In this document: one piece after another, positions 36,753 through 46,662 of the stretch
Numbering within the stretch: position 1 is the first letter of the stretch
How the letters are laid out: each line of letters opens with the position of its first letter
Assembly: GCF_022406875.1 (NCBI RefSeq)
Contig: NZ_CP023018.1
Location: forward strand, 1,665,214 to 1,729,213
Direction: 5' to 3'
Source of the DNA: Ectothiorhodosinus mongolicus
GTDB taxonomy: Bacteria > Pseudomonadota > Gammaproteobacteria > Ectothiorhodospirales > Ectothiorhodospiraceae
Length of the DNA stretch: 64,000 nt
The notes under the pieces: model-generated
Database searches by the model: none
The model's input: only the letters and a program-made list of their open reading frames with translations
What the model was told of the DNA's origin: nothing
Program-made: the position numbers and the translations under genes

Positions 36753-37547
36753 TCAGGCGGTCTTGTTAATCAGCGGATGCAGTCGCTGCAACATGCCCTT
36801 GAAGACTTTCGGGCTGGCGGCAACGATGTTGCCACTCTCCAAGAAGCGTTCGCCGCCACTTAAATCGCCCACCAAGCCACCGGCCTCTTGTACGATTAAG
36901 GCGCCAGCAGCGATGTCCCATTGATTGAGATCGCTTTCCCAAAAGCCATCCAGACGTCCACAGGCCACATAGGCCAAATCTAAAGAAGCAGCCCCGGCAC
37001 GGCGCACCCCCGCAGTGCCTGGCAACAGCGCGCGTAAGGCCTCAATAAAGAAATCCAGATCATGATGGGCGCGAAACGGAATGCCGGTGCCCAGCAATAC
37101 CCCATTGAGATCTTTGCGGTCGCTGACGCGAATGCGACGGTTATTGAGCATCGCGCCGCCGCCACGGCTGGCGGTGAACAGTTCTTCTTTGATCGGATCG
37201 TAGATCACCGCCTGCTCAAGACGCTTGCCCTGCTTAAGCGCAATCGATACGGCGTATTGCGGGATGCCGTGAATAAAATTGGTCGTGCCATCCAGCGGAT
37301 CGATAACCCAGGTGAATTCACTCTCAGAGTCACTGGCCCCGCTTTCCTCCGCCAAAAACCCATGATCCGGATAGGCGCGGCGCAAGATGCGAATGATTTC
37401 TTCTTCGGCGGCCTGGTCGACTTGGGTGACAAAGTCATTGGCGTCTTTTTGTTGCACGCTTACCATATCGAGTCGATTGGCGCTGCGGGCGATAATGGAT
37501 CCGGCGGCGCGCGCGGCTTTAATGGCGGTGTTGAGATACGGATGCAT
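36753..37547 (-). CDS. suhB: Inositol-1-monophosphatase SuhB
   Basis: 264 aa from ATG 37547 (MHPYLNTAIKAARAAG). Li+-sensitive inositol phosphatase family; in E. coli SuhB also joins the rRNA antitermination complex. Metal-binding motifs seen: FLAEESG, VIDPLDGTTNFIHG, and the C-terminal WESDLNQWDIAAGALIVQEAGG. Divergent from trmJ with only 30 bp between, as in many gammaproteobacteria. The frame is open to 37595, overlapping trmJ, so the shorter start is preferred. Confidence 0.95.
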   Translation of the reverse strand: MHPYLNTAIKAARAAGSIIARSANRLDMVSVQQKDANDFVTQVDQAAEEEIIRILRRAYPDHGFLAEESGASDSESEFTWVIDPLDGTTNFIHGIPQYAVSIALKQGKRLEQAVIYDPIKEELFTASRGGGAMLNNRRIRVSDRKDLNGVLLGTGIPFRAHHDLDFFIEALRALLPGTAGVRRAGAASLDLAYVACGRLDGFWESDLNQWDIAAGALIVQEAGGLVGDLSGGERFLESGNIVAASPKVFKGMLQRLHPLINKTA

Positions 37548-37577
37548 GCAAGATTTCCGAAAACAGGCAAACTTAAG

Positions 37578-38351
37578 ATGGCGAACGATACACAAGACGC
37601 AAGCACTTTAGAAGCGGCTCGGGCTTTGGGCTCGGTGCGCATGGTGCTGTTAAACACCACCCATCCGGGCAATATCGGTGCCACCGCACGCGCCATGAAG
37701 AATATGGGCTTGAGCGATTTGCGTTTGGTGGCACCCGTACATTTCCCGCATGCTGATGCCACCGCTAGGGCATCGGGGGCGGACGATTTACTGGCGCAAG
37801 CCGTGGTTAGTGACACATTGGATGCCGCAGTCGCTGAGTGCCATCGGGTGTTTGGCTGCAGTGCGCGTCAACGCAGCTTGCGCTGGCCACAGCTGACTCC
37901 GCGCGAAGCCGCTGAACAGCTGATTGCCGCCACGGCTGAAGGACCCGTGGCCTTGCTGTTCGGGCAGGAGCGCATCGGTCTGACCAATGAAGAAATGGAC
38001 GCCTGCCAGGCCTTGGTGACCATCCCCACAGATCCGGCTTATAGCTCGCTGAACATCGCCGCAGCTTTGCAGGTCATGGCTTATGAACTGCGCTTGGCGG
38101 CGCTGGCCAATTCGCCGCTACCACCATTGGAGCTGGACCTACCTTTGGGTGAGGCTTGGGCGCGACAGGAAGATGTCGAGCGCTTTTACGAGCATCTCCA
38201 GCGGGTGCTCATCGATCTGGATTTTCTCGATACTGAGAACCCTCGGCACTTGATGCGTCGGCTGCGGCGCCTGTTCTCCCGAACCCGATTAAGCGCCAAT
38301 GAAGTAGCTATTTTGCGCGGCATGCTCACCGCCATACAACAATCCCGCTAG
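37578..38351 (+). CDS. trmJ: tRNA (cytidine/uridine-2'-O-)-methyltransferase TrmJ
   Basis: 257 aa SPOUT methyltransferase acting on position 32 of tRNAs. Seen: VRMVLLNTTHPGNIGATARAMKNMGL (split here for length: the catalytic Arg is in the NIGATARA part), LLFGQERIGLTNEE and the knot region IPTDPAYSSLNIAAALQVMAYE. Start ATG 37578. The frame is open 172 codons further upstream antisense to suhB, which is a shadow. It is the first gene of the trmJ-cysE-isc block. Confidence 0.94.
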   Translation: MANDTQDASTLEAARALGSVRMVLLNTTHPGNIGATARAMKNMGLSDLRLVAPVHFPHADATARASGADDLLAQAVVSDTLDAAVAECHRVFGCSARQRSLRWPQLTPREAAEQLIAATAEGPVALLFGQERIGLTNEEMDACQALVTIPTDPAYSSLNIAAALQVMAYELRLAALANSPLPPLELDLPLGEAWARQEDVERFYEHLQRVLIDLDFLDTENPRHLMRRLRRLFSRTRLSANEVAILRGMLTAIQQSR

Positions 38352-38426
38352 GTGAATTCGTCTCGTTGGCTATCGCGGTAGTACAATGCCAAGCACTGGC
38401 CAGAGTAGAAGACGGAATTCAATCTG

Positions 38427-39224
38427 ATGTTCGAGCGATTGCGAGAAGATATTCGCTGCGTTTTTGATCGCGACCCCGCGGCGCGCCACCGCTTTGAGGT
38501 GGTAACGACTTATCCTGGGGTGCACGCGCTCATCCTGCATCGTTTGGCACATGCCTTATGGGGCATGGGGTTGCGGTGGGTGGCGCGTTTGTTGGCCTAT
38601 TTCAGCCGCTGGCTCACCGGTATCGAGATTCATCCTGGCGCCACGATTGGCCGGCGGTTTTTTATCGATCATGGCATGGGTGTGGTGATTGGCGAGACCG
38701 CGCAGATTGGCGATGACTGCACGCTCTATCATGGCGTGACTTTAGGCGGCACCAGTTGGGAGAAGGGCAAGCGTCATCCCACATTGGGTAATAACGTCGT
38801 GGTTGGCGCCGGTGCGAAAATCCTCGGGCCCTTACACATTGGCAATAATGCCCGCGTCGGCTCCAATGCCGTGGTGCTCAAGGACATCCCCGCTGGCGCC
38901 ACCGTAGTCGGCATTCCCGGGCGTATTACCGCGCTCGAGGGGGGCGAGGCTGCCGGGCTGGATGCGCCAGGTGCCGCCGGCAGTTTTAATGCCTATGGCA
39001 CGACCGAAAACATGCCCGATCCCGTGGCGCTGGCGATTAATCGCATCCTCGATCATTTGCATACGCTGGATCATCGCATGGATGAAAACAGCCACGCGCT
39101 CAAAACCTTAGGGGCGCAAGTGGATGACACGACGATTCACGAGTTGGCGGCTGAGGAATTGGGAGACTTGGGGCTGGCCAATCAGCCTCGGCAAAACCCC
39201 GGCACCGGCACGGATAATTCTTGA
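38427..39224 (+). CDS. cysE: Serine O-acetyltransferase CysE
   Basis: 265 aa. Left-handed beta-helix acyltransferase making O-acetylserine for cysteine synthesis. Seen: [26 protein letters not shown] (in parts), the DGVTLGG-equivalent [19 protein letters not shown] and the hexapeptide repeats to IPGRI. A C-terminal tail of about 85 residues follows the helix. The stop codon lies inside the -35 box of the iscR promoter, so cysE abuts the isc operon; the product feeds cysteine, the substrate of IscS. Confidence 0.94.
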   Translation: MFERLREDIRCVFDRDPAARHRFEVVTTYPGVHALILHRLAHALWGMGLRWVARLLAYFSRWLTGIEIHPGATIGRRFFIDHGMGVVIGETAQIGDDCTLYHGVTLGGTSWEKGKRHPTLGNNVVVGAGAKILGPLHIGNNARVGSNAVVLKDIPAGATVVGIPGRITALEGGEAAGLDAPGAAGSFNAYGTTENMPDPVALAINRILDHLHTLDHRMDENSHALKTLGAQVDDTTIHELAAEELGDLGLANQPRQNPGTGTDNS

Positions 39225-39250
39225 CTATTTTGATCGGAAATTGTTACAAT
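39221..39250 (+). promoter_or_regulatory. iscR promoter with type 1 IscR box
   Basis: TTGACT (39221-39226), 18 bp, TACAAT (39245-39250), with the iscR ATG 30 bp downstream. The spacer carries TTTTGATCGGAAAT, matching the type 1 (Fe-S IscR) site TTGAC...TTTTG-T-CGG-A-T of E. coli iscR. The -35 overlaps the cysE TGA. Repression by holo-IscR is inferred; the second isc operon has a similar arrangement. Confidence 0.8.
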
Positions 39251-39279
39251 ACCCAGACAAATTTTAGGGAGTTAGCGTC

Positions 39280-39771
39280 ATGAGACTGACCACAAAAGGT
39301 CGCTACGCGGTAACCGCCATGCTGGATCTGGCCATTCATAATGATCAGGGTCCGATCTCCTTGGCAGATATTTCTACGCGGCAGTGCATCTCACTGTCCT
39401 ACCTAGAGCAGTTATTTGCTCGCCTTCGCAAACAGGGTTTGGTGTCGAGTACGCGTGGTCCTGGGGGCGGCTACACCCTGAGTCGTCCGCCGGCCGAGCT
39501 AGCTATCGCCGATGTCATTTCAGCCGTTGATGAAAAATTGGATACACGCCGTTGTGGCGGTGCTGAGGACTGCCAGAACGAAGAGCGTTGTCTCACCCAT
39601 GAACTCTGGAGTGACTTAAGTGACCGCATCCACACCTTTTTAGCGAATATCACTCTCGAAGACGTGATGAAAAGCAGCGGAGTTCAAGAAGTCGCTGAAC
39701 GTCAGCGCCGTCGCGTCGAAGAAGTCGTCAGTTTTCGTCGCGGTCGCGGTGGGTCCTTAATGACCCATTGA
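39280..39771 (+). CDS. iscR: Fe-S cluster regulator IscR (copy 1)
   Basis: 163 aa Rrf2-family winged-helix regulator. [18 protein letters not shown] start, recognition region [19 protein letters not shown], wing [12 protein letters not shown]. [2Fe-2S] ligands Cys92, Cys98, Cys104 and His107 have E. coli numbering. Holo-IscR represses the isc operon. Its C-terminus (after residue 110) and DNA differ clearly from the second iscR at 61.8 kb (about 60% identical by eye), unlike the neighbouring iscS and iscU. Confidence 0.95.
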   Translation: MRLTTKGRYAVTAMLDLAIHNDQGPISLADISTRQCISLSYLEQLFARLRKQGLVSSTRGPGGGYTLSRPPAELAIADVISAVDEKLDTRRCGGAEDCQNEERCLTHELWSDLSDRIHTFLANITLEDVMKSSGVQEVAERQRRRVEEVVSFRRGRGGSLMTH

Positions 39772-39830
39772 AACAGCCCTAAGCGAACATAAATTCAGCA
39801 TTAAGCCCTATTCAGGATCAGGAGACACCA

Positions 39831-41051
39831 GTGAGTATCAAGTTACCGATTTATTTGGACTATTCCTCGACCACGCCGATGGACGAGCGTGTGGCCAAGA
39901 AGATGAGTGAGTATTTGACGGTGGATGGATTGTTTGGCAATCCGGCCTCGCGCTCACACAAGTTTGGCTGGGAGTCTGAGGCGGCGGTCGAGGAGGCGCG
40001 TGAAGAGGTGGCTGCGTTGGTGAACGCGGATCCGCGCGAGATTATTTGGACCAGTGGTGCCACCGAAGCCAACAACCTGGCGATCAAAGGCGCTGCGCAC
40101 TTCTACCATAAGAAGGGCCGTCATATTGTGACCGTTAAGACCGAACACAAAGCGGTGTTGGACTCCACGCGCCAACTCGAGCGCGAAGGCTATGAAGTGA
40201 CCTACCTGGATCCTGAGCCCAATGGTCTGGTGGATCTGGCTAAGCTTGAGGCGGCGCTGCGCGATGACACGATCTTGGTGTCGATCATGCATGTGAACAA
40301 TGAGATCGGCGTGATCCAAGACCTGAACGCCATTGGCACCTTGACCCGCTCCAAAGGGATTATCTTTCATGTCGATGGGGCGCAGTCCACCGGTAAGGTG
40401 GTGATTGATCTTGAGAAGCTGCCGGTAGACCTGATGAGCTTTTCGGCGCACAAGACCTATGGCCCCAAAGGCATTGGTGCTTTGTATGTACGTAGAAAGC
40501 CCCGCGTTCGCCTAGAAGCGCAGATGCACGGCGGCGGCCATGAGCGCGGTTTGCGCTCGGGCACCTTGGCCACCCACCAGATCGTTGGTATGGGCGAGGC
40601 TTTCCGCATTGCCCGTGAAGAGATGGGCACGGAGATGGAGCGCGTCAGAAGTCTGCGCGATCGTCTGTGGAATGGCCTTAAGGATATGGACGAGGTCTAC
40701 CTCAATGGCGACTTGGAACAGCGCGTTGCTGGTGCTTTGAACGTCTCGTTCAACTTTGTCGAAGGCGAGAGCCTGATCATGGCGCTCAAGGATATCGCCG
40801 TATCCTCGGGCTCGGCCTGTACCAGTGCCAGTCTTGAGCCCTCATACGTGCTGCGCGCCTTGGGCCGTGATGATGAGCTGGCACACAGCTCGATTCGCTT
40901 CTCCATTGGCCGCTACACCACGGCTGAAGAGATTGACTACACCATTGATCTGGTACGCGGCGCCGTCGAGAAGCTGCGTGAGCTGTCCCCGCTGTGGGAG
41001 ATGCACCAGGAAGGCATCGACCTCAAAACCGTAGAGTGGGTCGCCCACTAA
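39831..41051 (+). CDS. iscS: Cysteine desulfurase IscS (copy 1)
   Basis: 406 aa PLP enzyme that takes sulfur from cysteine for Fe-S assembly and tRNA thiolation. The start is GTG at 39831 with GGAG upstream; the second copy has ATG. Seen: [23 protein letters not shown]-Lys motif [12 protein letters not shown], and the active-site Cys loop [21 protein letters not shown] (in part). The protein differs from copy 2 at one residue (Lys23 here, Arg there). The start of the near-identical block between copies is the iscS start codon. Confidence 0.97.
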   Translation: MSIKLPIYLDYSSTTPMDERVAKKMSEYLTVDGLFGNPASRSHKFGWESEAAVEEAREEVAALVNADPREIIWTSGATEANNLAIKGAAHFYHKKGRHIVTVKTEHKAVLDSTRQLEREGYEVTYLDPEPNGLVDLAKLEAALRDDTILVSIMHVNNEIGVIQDLNAIGTLTRSKGIIFHVDGAQSTGKVVIDLEKLPVDLMSFSAHKTYGPKGIGALYVRRKPRVRLEAQMHGGGHERGLRSGTLATHQIVGMGEAFRIAREEMGTEMERVRSLRDRLWNGLKDMDEVYLNGDLEQRVAGALNVSFNFVEGESLIMALKDIAVSSGSACTSASLEPSYVLRALGRDDELAHSSIRFSIGRYTTAEEIDYTIDLVRGAVEKLRELSPLWEMHQEGIDLKTVEWVAH

Positions 41052-41061
41052 CCCCCCAAAT

Positions 41062-41104
41062 GGGGTCAGACCCCACCAAAAACGCACAAATGGGGTACGA
41101 CCCC
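41062..41104. repeat. Two GGGG-N5-CCCC palindromes in the iscS-iscU spacer
   Basis: Cores GGGGTCAGACCCC (41062-41074) and GGGGTACGACCCC (41092-41104) lie between iscS and the iscU Shine-Dalgarno. The second isc operon has the same first core but a different arrangement afterwards. They can form small hairpins in the isc mRNA. Confidence 0.85.
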
Positions 41105-41130
41105 ACAAACCCGAAGAGGAGAACCAAGAC

Positions 41131-41532
41131 ATGGCATACAGTAACAAGGTGTTGGACCATTACGAGAACCCGCGCAATGTGGGAGCGATGGACAAGAACG
41201 ATGCGAGCGTGGGCACTGGTATGGTGGGCGCCCCGGCTTGTGGTGATGTGATGAAGCTGCAGATTCGGGTGAGCGAGGCGGGCGTGATTGAAGATGCCAA
41301 GTTCAAGACCTATGGCTGTGGTTCGGCGATTGCCAGTTCCAGCTTGCTGACTGAGTGGGTCAAGGGTAAGACCTTGGACGAAGCCGGCAGCATCAAGAAC
41401 ACGCAGATTGCTGAAGAGCTGGCTTTGCCGCCGGTGAAGATCCACTGTTCGGTCTTAGCCGAAGACGCGATCAAGGCTGCCATCGACGACTACCGCAAGA
41501 AAAACGGCACAGCCGTCAGCGAAGTCGCCTAA
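41131..41532 (+). CDS. iscU: Fe-S scaffold protein IscU (copy 1)
   Basis: 133 aa. Builds [2Fe-2S] clusters on Cys37, Cys63 and Cys106 with Asp39, all present ([25 protein letters not shown]), plus the HscA-binding LPPVK at 99-103. GAGGAG precedes the ATG. The amino acid sequence is identical to copy 2 (63590-63991); I see one silent base difference. It is followed by the 104-bp palindromic element before iscA. Confidence 0.97.
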   Translation: MAYSNKVLDHYENPRNVGAMDKNDASVGTGMVGAPACGDVMKLQIRVSEAGVIEDAKFKTYGCGSAIASSSLLTEWVKGKTLDEAGSIKNTQIAEELALPPVKIHCSVLAEDAIKAAIDDYRKKNGTAVSEVA

Positions 41533-41533
41533 C

Positions 41534-41637
41534 GTAAAAATGGGGTCAGACCCCATTTGGGGTCTGACCCCCAACCAACGGGGTACGACCCCATTCGGGG
41601 TCGTACCCCTAAAAAAGGGGTCTGTCCCCGTTTTTAC
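41534..41637. repeat. 104-bp compound palindromic element (five GGGG-N5-CCCC cores, REP/MITE-like)
   Basis: Fills the iscU-iscA gap. The ends are 21-bp terminal inverted repeats (19 of 21 matching): GTAAAAA-T/C-GGGG-A/T-CAGACCCC. Inside are two hairpins, each a 13-bp core and its exact reverse complement: GGGGTCAGACCCC / GGGGTCTGACCCC (41542-41571) and GGGGTACGACCCC / GGGGTCGTACCCC (41580-41609), plus a terminal core 41617-41629 in an A6/T5 hairpin. It carries no gene. I recall similar sequences near REP-associated tyrosine transposases; not verified. Confidence 0.85.
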
Positions 41638-41659
41638 CCAGTCTTCCAAAGGAGGCATC

Positions 41660-41983
41660 ATGGCAATAGCAATGACCGAAACTGCTGCGAACCGCGTCCG
41701 CACCTTCTTGGATGAGCGCGGCAAAGGGATTGGCTTGCGTCTGGGTGTACGCACCACAGGCTGCTCGGGTATGGCCTACGTCATGGAATTCGCCGACGAG
41801 CTTGAAGAAGGCGACACAGTGTTCGAGGACAAGGGCGTTAAGCTGATCATCAATCCGCGCAGCTTGGTGTACCTCGATGGCACTGAACTGGATTACACCA
41901 AGGAAGGCTTAAACGAAGGTTTTAAGTTCAATAACCCGAACGAAAAATCACGCTGCGGCTGTGGTGAAAGTTTCGGGATATGA
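41660..41983 (+). CDS. iscA: A-type Fe-S carrier IscA
   Basis: 107 aa from ATG 41660 with a perfect GGAGG. Cysteine ligands Cys35 ([10 protein letters not shown]), Cys99 and Cys101 (SRCGCGESF) are the A-type carrier triad. The frame extends upstream through the palindromic element to 41540, but those residues are translated repeat. The stop overlaps hscB (ATGA). Carries clusters from IscU to targets, typically [4Fe-4S] proteins. Confidence 0.95.
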   Translation: MAIAMTETAANRVRTFLDERGKGIGLRLGVRTTGCSGMAYVMEFADELEEGDTVFEDKGVKLIINPRSLVYLDGTELDYTKEGLNEGFKFNNPNEKSRCGCGESFGI

Positions 41984-42531
41984 GTTCGCAGTTGGACTTC
42001 TCGCGCAGTTATTTCGCGCTGTTCGGGCTGCCCGAACAATTCGCGGTCGATCAGGCCGCGCTTGCAACGGCCTATCGCCAGCTTCAGTCCGAACTGCATC
42101 CGGACCGCTTTGCCAGTGCAGCGGATGACCAGCGGCGCCTAGCCGTGCAGGGCGCGACGCATGTGAATGAGGCCTACGCGACGCTCAAAGATGAAGGACG
42201 GCGCGCGCGCTATTTGTTGTCGCTAGCGGGCGTAGAGATTGATGACGAAAAAGACACGACCCACGATATGGAATTCCTCATGGATCAAATGGCGCTGCGC
42301 GAAGCCCTCGACGAATTGCCCCAAGCAGCCGACCCCGTTCAGGCATTAGAACAGCTCGAAAAGGACATCAAAAACCGTTACCGCGGACTGTTGGATGGTT
42401 TCGTTGCCGCCTGGGAACAACAGGCGTGGGATGAGGCCCGCGAACGGGTGCTACAAATTCGATTTTTTGAAAGGCTGCGCGAGCAATTGGCGCATCAGGC
42501 GGAAGTCATCGATGACTCACTCATGAGCTAG
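41980..42531 (+). CDS. hscB: Fe-S assembly J-domain co-chaperone HscB
   Basis: 183 aa. An N-terminal J domain with the HPD motif ([12 protein letters not shown]) is followed by a helical IscU-binding domain ([18 protein letters not shown]). Overlaps iscA by ATGA and lies nine bases before hscA. Stimulates the ATPase of HscA and delivers IscU. Confidence 0.94.
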   Translation: MSSQLDFSRSYFALFGLPEQFAVDQAALATAYRQLQSELHPDRFASAADDQRRLAVQGATHVNEAYATLKDEGRRARYLLSLAGVEIDDEKDTTHDMEFLMDQMALREALDELPQAADPVQALEQLEKDIKNRYRGLLDGFVAAWEQQAWDEARERVLQIRFFERLREQLAHQAEVIDDSLMS

Positions 42532-42539
42532 AGCGAAAA

Positions 42540-44411
42540 ATGTCTTTACTCCAGATTTCTGAACCGGGATTGTCCACAGCGCCACACCAGCACCGTCTGG
42601 CTGTGGGCATTGATTTGGGCACGACCAATTCACTGGTAGCCAGCGTACGCAGCGGCATGGCTGACTGCCTAGCGGATGAGAACGGCCGATCCCTGGTGCC
42701 TTCGGTGGTGCATTTTGCCCCCAATGGCGACGTCATCGTCGGCCATGAAGCCAAAACCTCAGCCGCCACCGACCCGCTCAACACCATCGCTTCAATCAAA
42801 CGCCTGATGGGGCGGGGCATCGCTGACCTTAAAACCGTAGCCGGTCATGTACCTTATGCCTTTGCCGCCGATGAGGGCGGAATGCCGCGCCTACAAACCC
42901 GCGCGGGCGATCTCACCCCAGTGGAAATTTCCGCAGAAATTCTTCAATCGCTCAAGGCACGCGCCGAAGAGGCATTGGGCGGCGAGCTCGCCGGTGGCGT
43001 GATCACCGTGCCAGCCTACTTCGATGACGCACAGCGCCAAGCCACCAAAGACGCCGCCCGCATCGCTGGCCTAAACGTTTACCGCTTATTGAATGAGCCG
43101 ACGGCTGCCGCCATTGCCTATGGGCTGGATCAAGGGCAGGAAGGCGTGATTGCCGTCTACGACCTCGGCGGTGGCACCTTTGACGTGTCGATCTTGCGCC
43201 TCAACAAGGGCGTGTTCGAAGTCCTGGCCACCGGCGGTGATAGCGCCTTGGGCGGCGATGATTTTGATCGAGCCATAGCCAGCTGGATGATGCAGCAGGC
43301 AGGCCTTGATGCCGACACAGGCCACCAGCGTATGCGCCAACTGATGCTCGAAGCCTGTGCTCTCAAAGAGCGATTAAGCGATGTCGATGAAGCCCCATGG
43401 CAACTGGCCTTGGATGACGGCAGCGTCTACCAAGACACGCTAGGCTTAACCCAGCTGCATGAGCTGCTGGACCCGTTGATCAGTAAAACCCTAGCCACCT
43501 GTCGGCGTGCCCTGCGTGATGCCGGGATCGATCGCGAAGAAGTCATCGACGTGGTCATGGTCGGTGGATCGACGCGCGTGCCGCGGGTGCGTGAGCGTGT
43601 GGCCGAGTTCTTCGAGCGCGCACCCAGGATTGATATCGACCCGGATAAGGTGGTCGCCATCGGCGCCAGCTTGCAAGCCGACATACTGGCCGGCAACAAG
43701 CCCGGCGATGAGATGCTGTTGTTGGATGTCATCCCCCTGTCCTTAGGCATGGAGACCATGGGCGGCTTGGTGGAACACATTATTCCGCGCAACACGACCA
43801 TCCCCGTAGCCCGCGCCCAGGAGTTCACCACCTTCAAAGATGGGCAAAATGCCATGGCACTGCACATCGTGCAGGGCGAACGCGATTTGGTCGACCATAA
43901 CCGCTCATTGGCCCGGTTCACGCTATCCGGTATTCCGCCGATGGTCGCCGGTGCCGCGCGCGTGCGGGTCACCTATCAAGTCGATGCCGATGGCCTGTTG
44001 AATGTCACCGCCCAAGAAATCGTCAGTGGTGTGCAGTCCAGCATTGAGGTCAAGCCGTCTTATGGGCTCACCGATGCGGAAATCGAGACCATGCTCACCG
44101 ATTCCCGCAGTCATGCTCTCGACGATATGCAGTTGCGCCGTCTGCGTGAACAACAAGTCGAGGCAGAACGCGTGCTCGAAGCCTTACGCTCAGCGCTCAA
44201 AGCGGATGGCCGTCTGCTCTCTAATGAGGAACATGCGGCGATCGAGCAGGCCCGGAATCATCTCGCACAAGTGGCCAGCGGTGATGATCATCTGGCCATC
44301 GAAGCAGCGATCAAGGCTGTCGAGAGTGAGAGTGAGGCTTTTGTGGCTCGACGCATGAACAGCAGCATCAGTCAGGCGATGTCCGGACGCCGCGTTGAAG
44401 AATTCGATTAA
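42540..44411 (+). CDS. hscA: Fe-S assembly chaperone HscA
   Basis: 623 aa Hsp70-class protein. Actin-like ATPase: [17 protein letters not shown], phosphate-2 motif [16 protein letters not shown], adenosine motif [14 protein letters not shown]; the substrate-binding domain follows after [17 protein letters not shown]. It is specialised for IscU's LPPVK motif. It sits in the isc operon between hscB and fdx. Confidence 0.96.
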   Translation: MSLLQISEPGLSTAPHQHRLAVGIDLGTTNSLVASVRSGMADCLADENGRSLVPSVVHFAPNGDVIVGHEAKTSAATDPLNTIASIKRLMGRGIADLKTVAGHVPYAFAADEGGMPRLQTRAGDLTPVEISAEILQSLKARAEEALGGELAGGVITVPAYFDDAQRQATKDAARIAGLNVYRLLNEPTAAAIAYGLDQGQEGVIAVYDLGGGTFDVSILRLNKGVFEVLATGGDSALGGDDFDRAIASWMMQQAGLDADTGHQRMRQLMLEACALKERLSDVDEAPWQLALDDGSVYQDTLGLTQLHELLDPLISKTLATCRRALRDAGIDREEVIDVVMVGGSTRVPRVRERVAEFFERAPRIDIDPDKVVAIGASLQADILAGNKPGDEMLLLDVIPLSLGMETMGGLVEHIIPRNTTIPVARAQEFTTFKDGQNAMALHIVQGERDLVDHNRSLARFTLSGIPPMVAGAARVRVTYQVDADGLLNVTAQEIVSGVQSSIEVKPSYGLTDAEIETMLTDSRSHALDDMQLRRLREQQVEAERVLEALRSALKADGRLLSNEEHAAIEQARNHLAQVASGDDHLAIEAAIKAVESESEAFVARRMNSSISQAMSGRRVEEFD

Positions 44412-44433
44412 CCCTTGGAGTGATAAACCCGCT

Positions 44434-44772
44434 ATGCCAAAAATCATTTTTCTCCCCCACGAAGAGATGTGCCCTGAGGGTGCGGTGATCGACGTTGAGC
44501 CTGGTACCACCGTGTGTGACGCTGCCTTGGCCCACCACATCGATATCGAACATGCTTGCGAGAAATCCTGTGCCTGTACCACCTGTCACGTGTATGTGCG
44601 TGAGGGTTTTGAGTCACTGGAGCATCCCACCGAGACCGAAGAGGACTTGCTGGACAAAGCTTGGGGCCTAGAGCCGGATTCACGCCTGTCCTGCCAAGCA
44701 GTGGTCACGGATACCGATCTGGTGGTGGAAATCCCCAAATACACCATCAATCAGGTCTCGGAACATCACTAA
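44434..44772 (+). CDS. fdx: [2Fe-2S] ferredoxin Fdx
   Basis: 112 aa from ATG 44434 (MPKIIFLPHEEMCPEG). Adrenodoxin-type ferredoxin; cluster ligands are in HACEKSCACTTCHVYV (C-x5-C-x2-C) and LSCQAV. It supplies electrons for cluster assembly by the Isc machinery. An upstream in-frame start (44395) lies in the end of hscA and is not needed. It is followed by iscX after 12 bp. Confidence 0.95.
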   Translation: MPKIIFLPHEEMCPEGAVIDVEPGTTVCDAALAHHIDIEHACEKSCACTTCHVYVREGFESLEHPTETEEDLLDKAWGLEPDSRLSCQAVVTDTDLVVEIPKYTINQVSEHH

Positions 44773-44784
44773 GAGGACGCCATC

Positions 44785-44985
44785 ATGGGACTGAAATGGG
44801 TCGATAGCCTAGAAATCGCCATCGCGCTGGACGAAGAACATCCCGACGTCGATCCGCGCAGCATTAATTTTGTGGAGCTGCGTGAATGGGTGATGGCGCT
44901 GCCGGAATTTGATGATGCGCCCGATCGCAGCGGTGAACGAATTCTCGAGGCCATTCAATTGGCTTGGATGGAAGAGCGCCAGTAG
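44785..44985 (+). CDS. iscX: Fe-S assembly protein IscX
   Basis: 66 aa acidic protein: MGLKWVDSLEIAIALDEEHPDVDP, FVELREWVMALPEFDD and ILEAIQLAWMEER are the family blocks. Binds IscS and Fe2+ and modulates desulfurase activity. Last gene of the first isc operon. The 127-bp gap to ndk holds a short CCGG-CCA-CCGG stem followed by CTTTTT (about 45050-45065), a weak terminator candidate. Confidence 0.95.
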   Translation: MGLKWVDSLEIAIALDEEHPDVDPRSINFVELREWVMALPEFDDAPDRSGERILEAIQLAWMEERQ

Positions 44986-45112
44986 GCCAGAGCCAGATTG
45001 GGGTGCTCTATTCCCCGTCCGCTGAAACCATTAAACTACGCCGCTTATCCGGCCACCGGCTTTTTGCCGCGTGGCTGGGCTATGATTGAAACACACACAC
45101 TTGGAGTATTGC

Positions 45113-45541
45113 ATGGCTGTTGAACGCACCCTTTCCATCATTAAGCCCGACGCGGTGGCTAAAAATGTCATCGGCGAGATCTATAGCCGCTTCGAAAAAG
45201 GCGGCTTGCGCATTGTCGCCGCCCGCATGATGCAGCTCAGCCGTGAACAAGCCGAGGGTTTTTACGCCGTGCACCGCGAGCGCCCCTTCTTCAAAGACCT
45301 CGTCGACTTCATGATTTCCGGCCCAGTGGTGGTCCAAGTCTTGGAAGGCGAGAATGCCATTGCCCGCAACCGCGAGCTGATGGGTGCCACCAACCCCAAG
45401 GAAGCCGCAGCAGGCACGATCCGTGCAGATTTCGCGGACAGCATTGATGCCAATGCCGTGCATGGCTCCGACGGTCCCGACACCGCCCGCGAAGAAATCG
45501 CTTACTTTTTCAAGCCTGAAGAAGTCTGCGCCCGAGGCTAA
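45113..45541 (+). CDS. ndk: Nucleoside diphosphate kinase
   Basis: 142 aa from ATG 45113 ([18 protein letters not shown]) with TTGGAG upstream. Transfers the gamma phosphate between NTPs and NDPs through the His in NAVHGSDG. An earlier in-frame ATG (45086) lacks family resemblance. It heads the ndk-rlmN-pilF-rodZ-hisS-yfgM-bamB-der run. Confidence 0.97.
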   Translation: MAVERTLSIIKPDAVAKNVIGEIYSRFEKGGLRIVAARMMQLSREQAEGFYAVHRERPFFKDLVDFMISGPVVVQVLEGENAIARNRELMGATNPKEAAAGTIRADFADSIDANAVHGSDGPDTAREEIAYFFKPEEVCARG

Positions 45542-45543
45542 AC

Positions 45544-46662
45544 ATGAGTCATCACCCGCGCGATAACTTACTGGGCATGAGTCGTGAAGCGCTCACGGCC
45601 TGGTTTGTCGCGCGCGGTGAAAAGCCTTTTCGCGCCGTGCAGGTACTCAAATGGGTACATCAGCGCGGCGTCACCGATTTCGATGCGATGACCGACTTGT
45701 CCAAAGCCGCACGTGCGATGCTCACTGAACAAGCCTGTATCGACGTACCCGAAATCGCGCTGGAACAAAATGCCAAAGACGGCACGCGTAAGTGGTTGTT
45801 GCGCCTGGAAGACGGCAATTGTATCGAAACCGTCTTCATCCCCGAGGATGGTCGTGGCACGTTATGTGTCTCTTCTCAGGTAGGCTGTGCTTTGGACTGT
45901 AGTTTCTGTTCCACAGCGCGCCAAGGCTTTAACCGTAACCTCAGCAGCGCGGAAATCATTGGCCAATTACACGTCGCGCGCCAAGTGCTGCAGCCTGAAG
46001 AGGGAAAAAGTCGTGTGGTCAGCAATGTCGTGATGATGGGCATGGGCGAGCCATTGCTGAATTTCGAACCCGTGGTGGATGCCATGTCGCTGATGCTCGA
46101 AGACAATGCGTATGGCTTGAGCCGTCGCCGTGTCACCCTGAGTACCTCGGGCATTGTACCGGCCATTGATGAGCTCAGAGAACGCTTGCCAGTGTCGCTG
46201 GCGCTGAGTCTACATGCACCGGATGATGAATTACGTAATGAACTGGTGCCCATCAACCGCAAATACCCTTTGCAAGTCTTGCTGGATGCCTGTCGCCGCT
46301 ATGCCGGCGCCGGCGGCCACCATGACCGCATCACCATGGAATATGTGATGCTTGATGGCGTCAACGACTCGCCCGAGCAGGCAAGAGCGCTGGCGAAAAT
46401 CCTCTCGGATATTCCCTGCAAAGTAAACCTCATTCCCTTTAATCCGTTTCCCGGAGCGCCCTATCAGCGCTCTTCTCAAGAGCGGATCAACACCTTCCGT
46501 CAGATTCTGACTCGCGCTGGACTGATTACCGTGACGCGTCGCCCACGGGGTGATGATATCGATGCGGCCTGTGGCCAGCTGGTGGGCCGAGTCGCTGACC
46601 GCACTCGCCGTGCCATGCGCTATGCGCGCATTGAATCTGTGGGTGTTGTCGCCGCCTCTTAA
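45544..46662 (+). CDS. rlmN: Dual-specificity rRNA/tRNA adenine-C2 methyltransferase RlmN
   Basis: 372 aa radical-SAM enzyme methylating A2503 of 23S rRNA and A37 of some tRNAs. The cluster motif C-x3-C-x2-C is in [19 protein letters not shown]; the methyl-carrying Cys is in the C-terminal [11 protein letters not shown]. It begins two bases after ndk and its TAA shares one base with the pilF ATG. A consumer of Fe-S clusters next to the isc operon. Confidence 0.96.
   Translation: MSHHPRDNLLGMSREALTAWFVARGEKPFRAVQVLKWVHQRGVTDFDAMTDLSKAARAMLTEQACIDVPEIALEQNAKDGTRKWLLRLEDGNCIETVFIPEDGRGTLCVSSQVGCALDCSFCSTARQGFNRNLSSAEIIGQLHVARQVLQPEEGKSRVVSNVVMMGMGEPLLNFEPVVDAMSLMLEDNAYGLSRRRVTLSTSGIVPAIDELRERLPVSLALSLHAPDDELRNELVPINRKYPLQVLLDACRRYAGAGGHHDRITMEYVMLDGVNDSPEQARALAKILSDIPCKVNLIPFNPFPGAPYQRSSQERINTFRQILTRAGLITVTRRPRGDDIDAACGQLVGRVADRTRRAMRYARIESVGVVAAS

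Noticed and set aside
37062..37577. 172-codon extension of trmJ antisense to suhB
   Set aside because: suhB is a clear gene on the other strand and TrmJ homology starts at 37578.
41062..41637. CRISPR array
   Set aside because: Cores are palindromic, spacing is irregular, there are no unique spacers of constant length and no cas genes.
41540..41659. N-terminal extension of iscA through the palindromic element
   Set aside because: It is translated repeat sequence; the ATG at 41660 has a perfect GGAGG and matches the family start.
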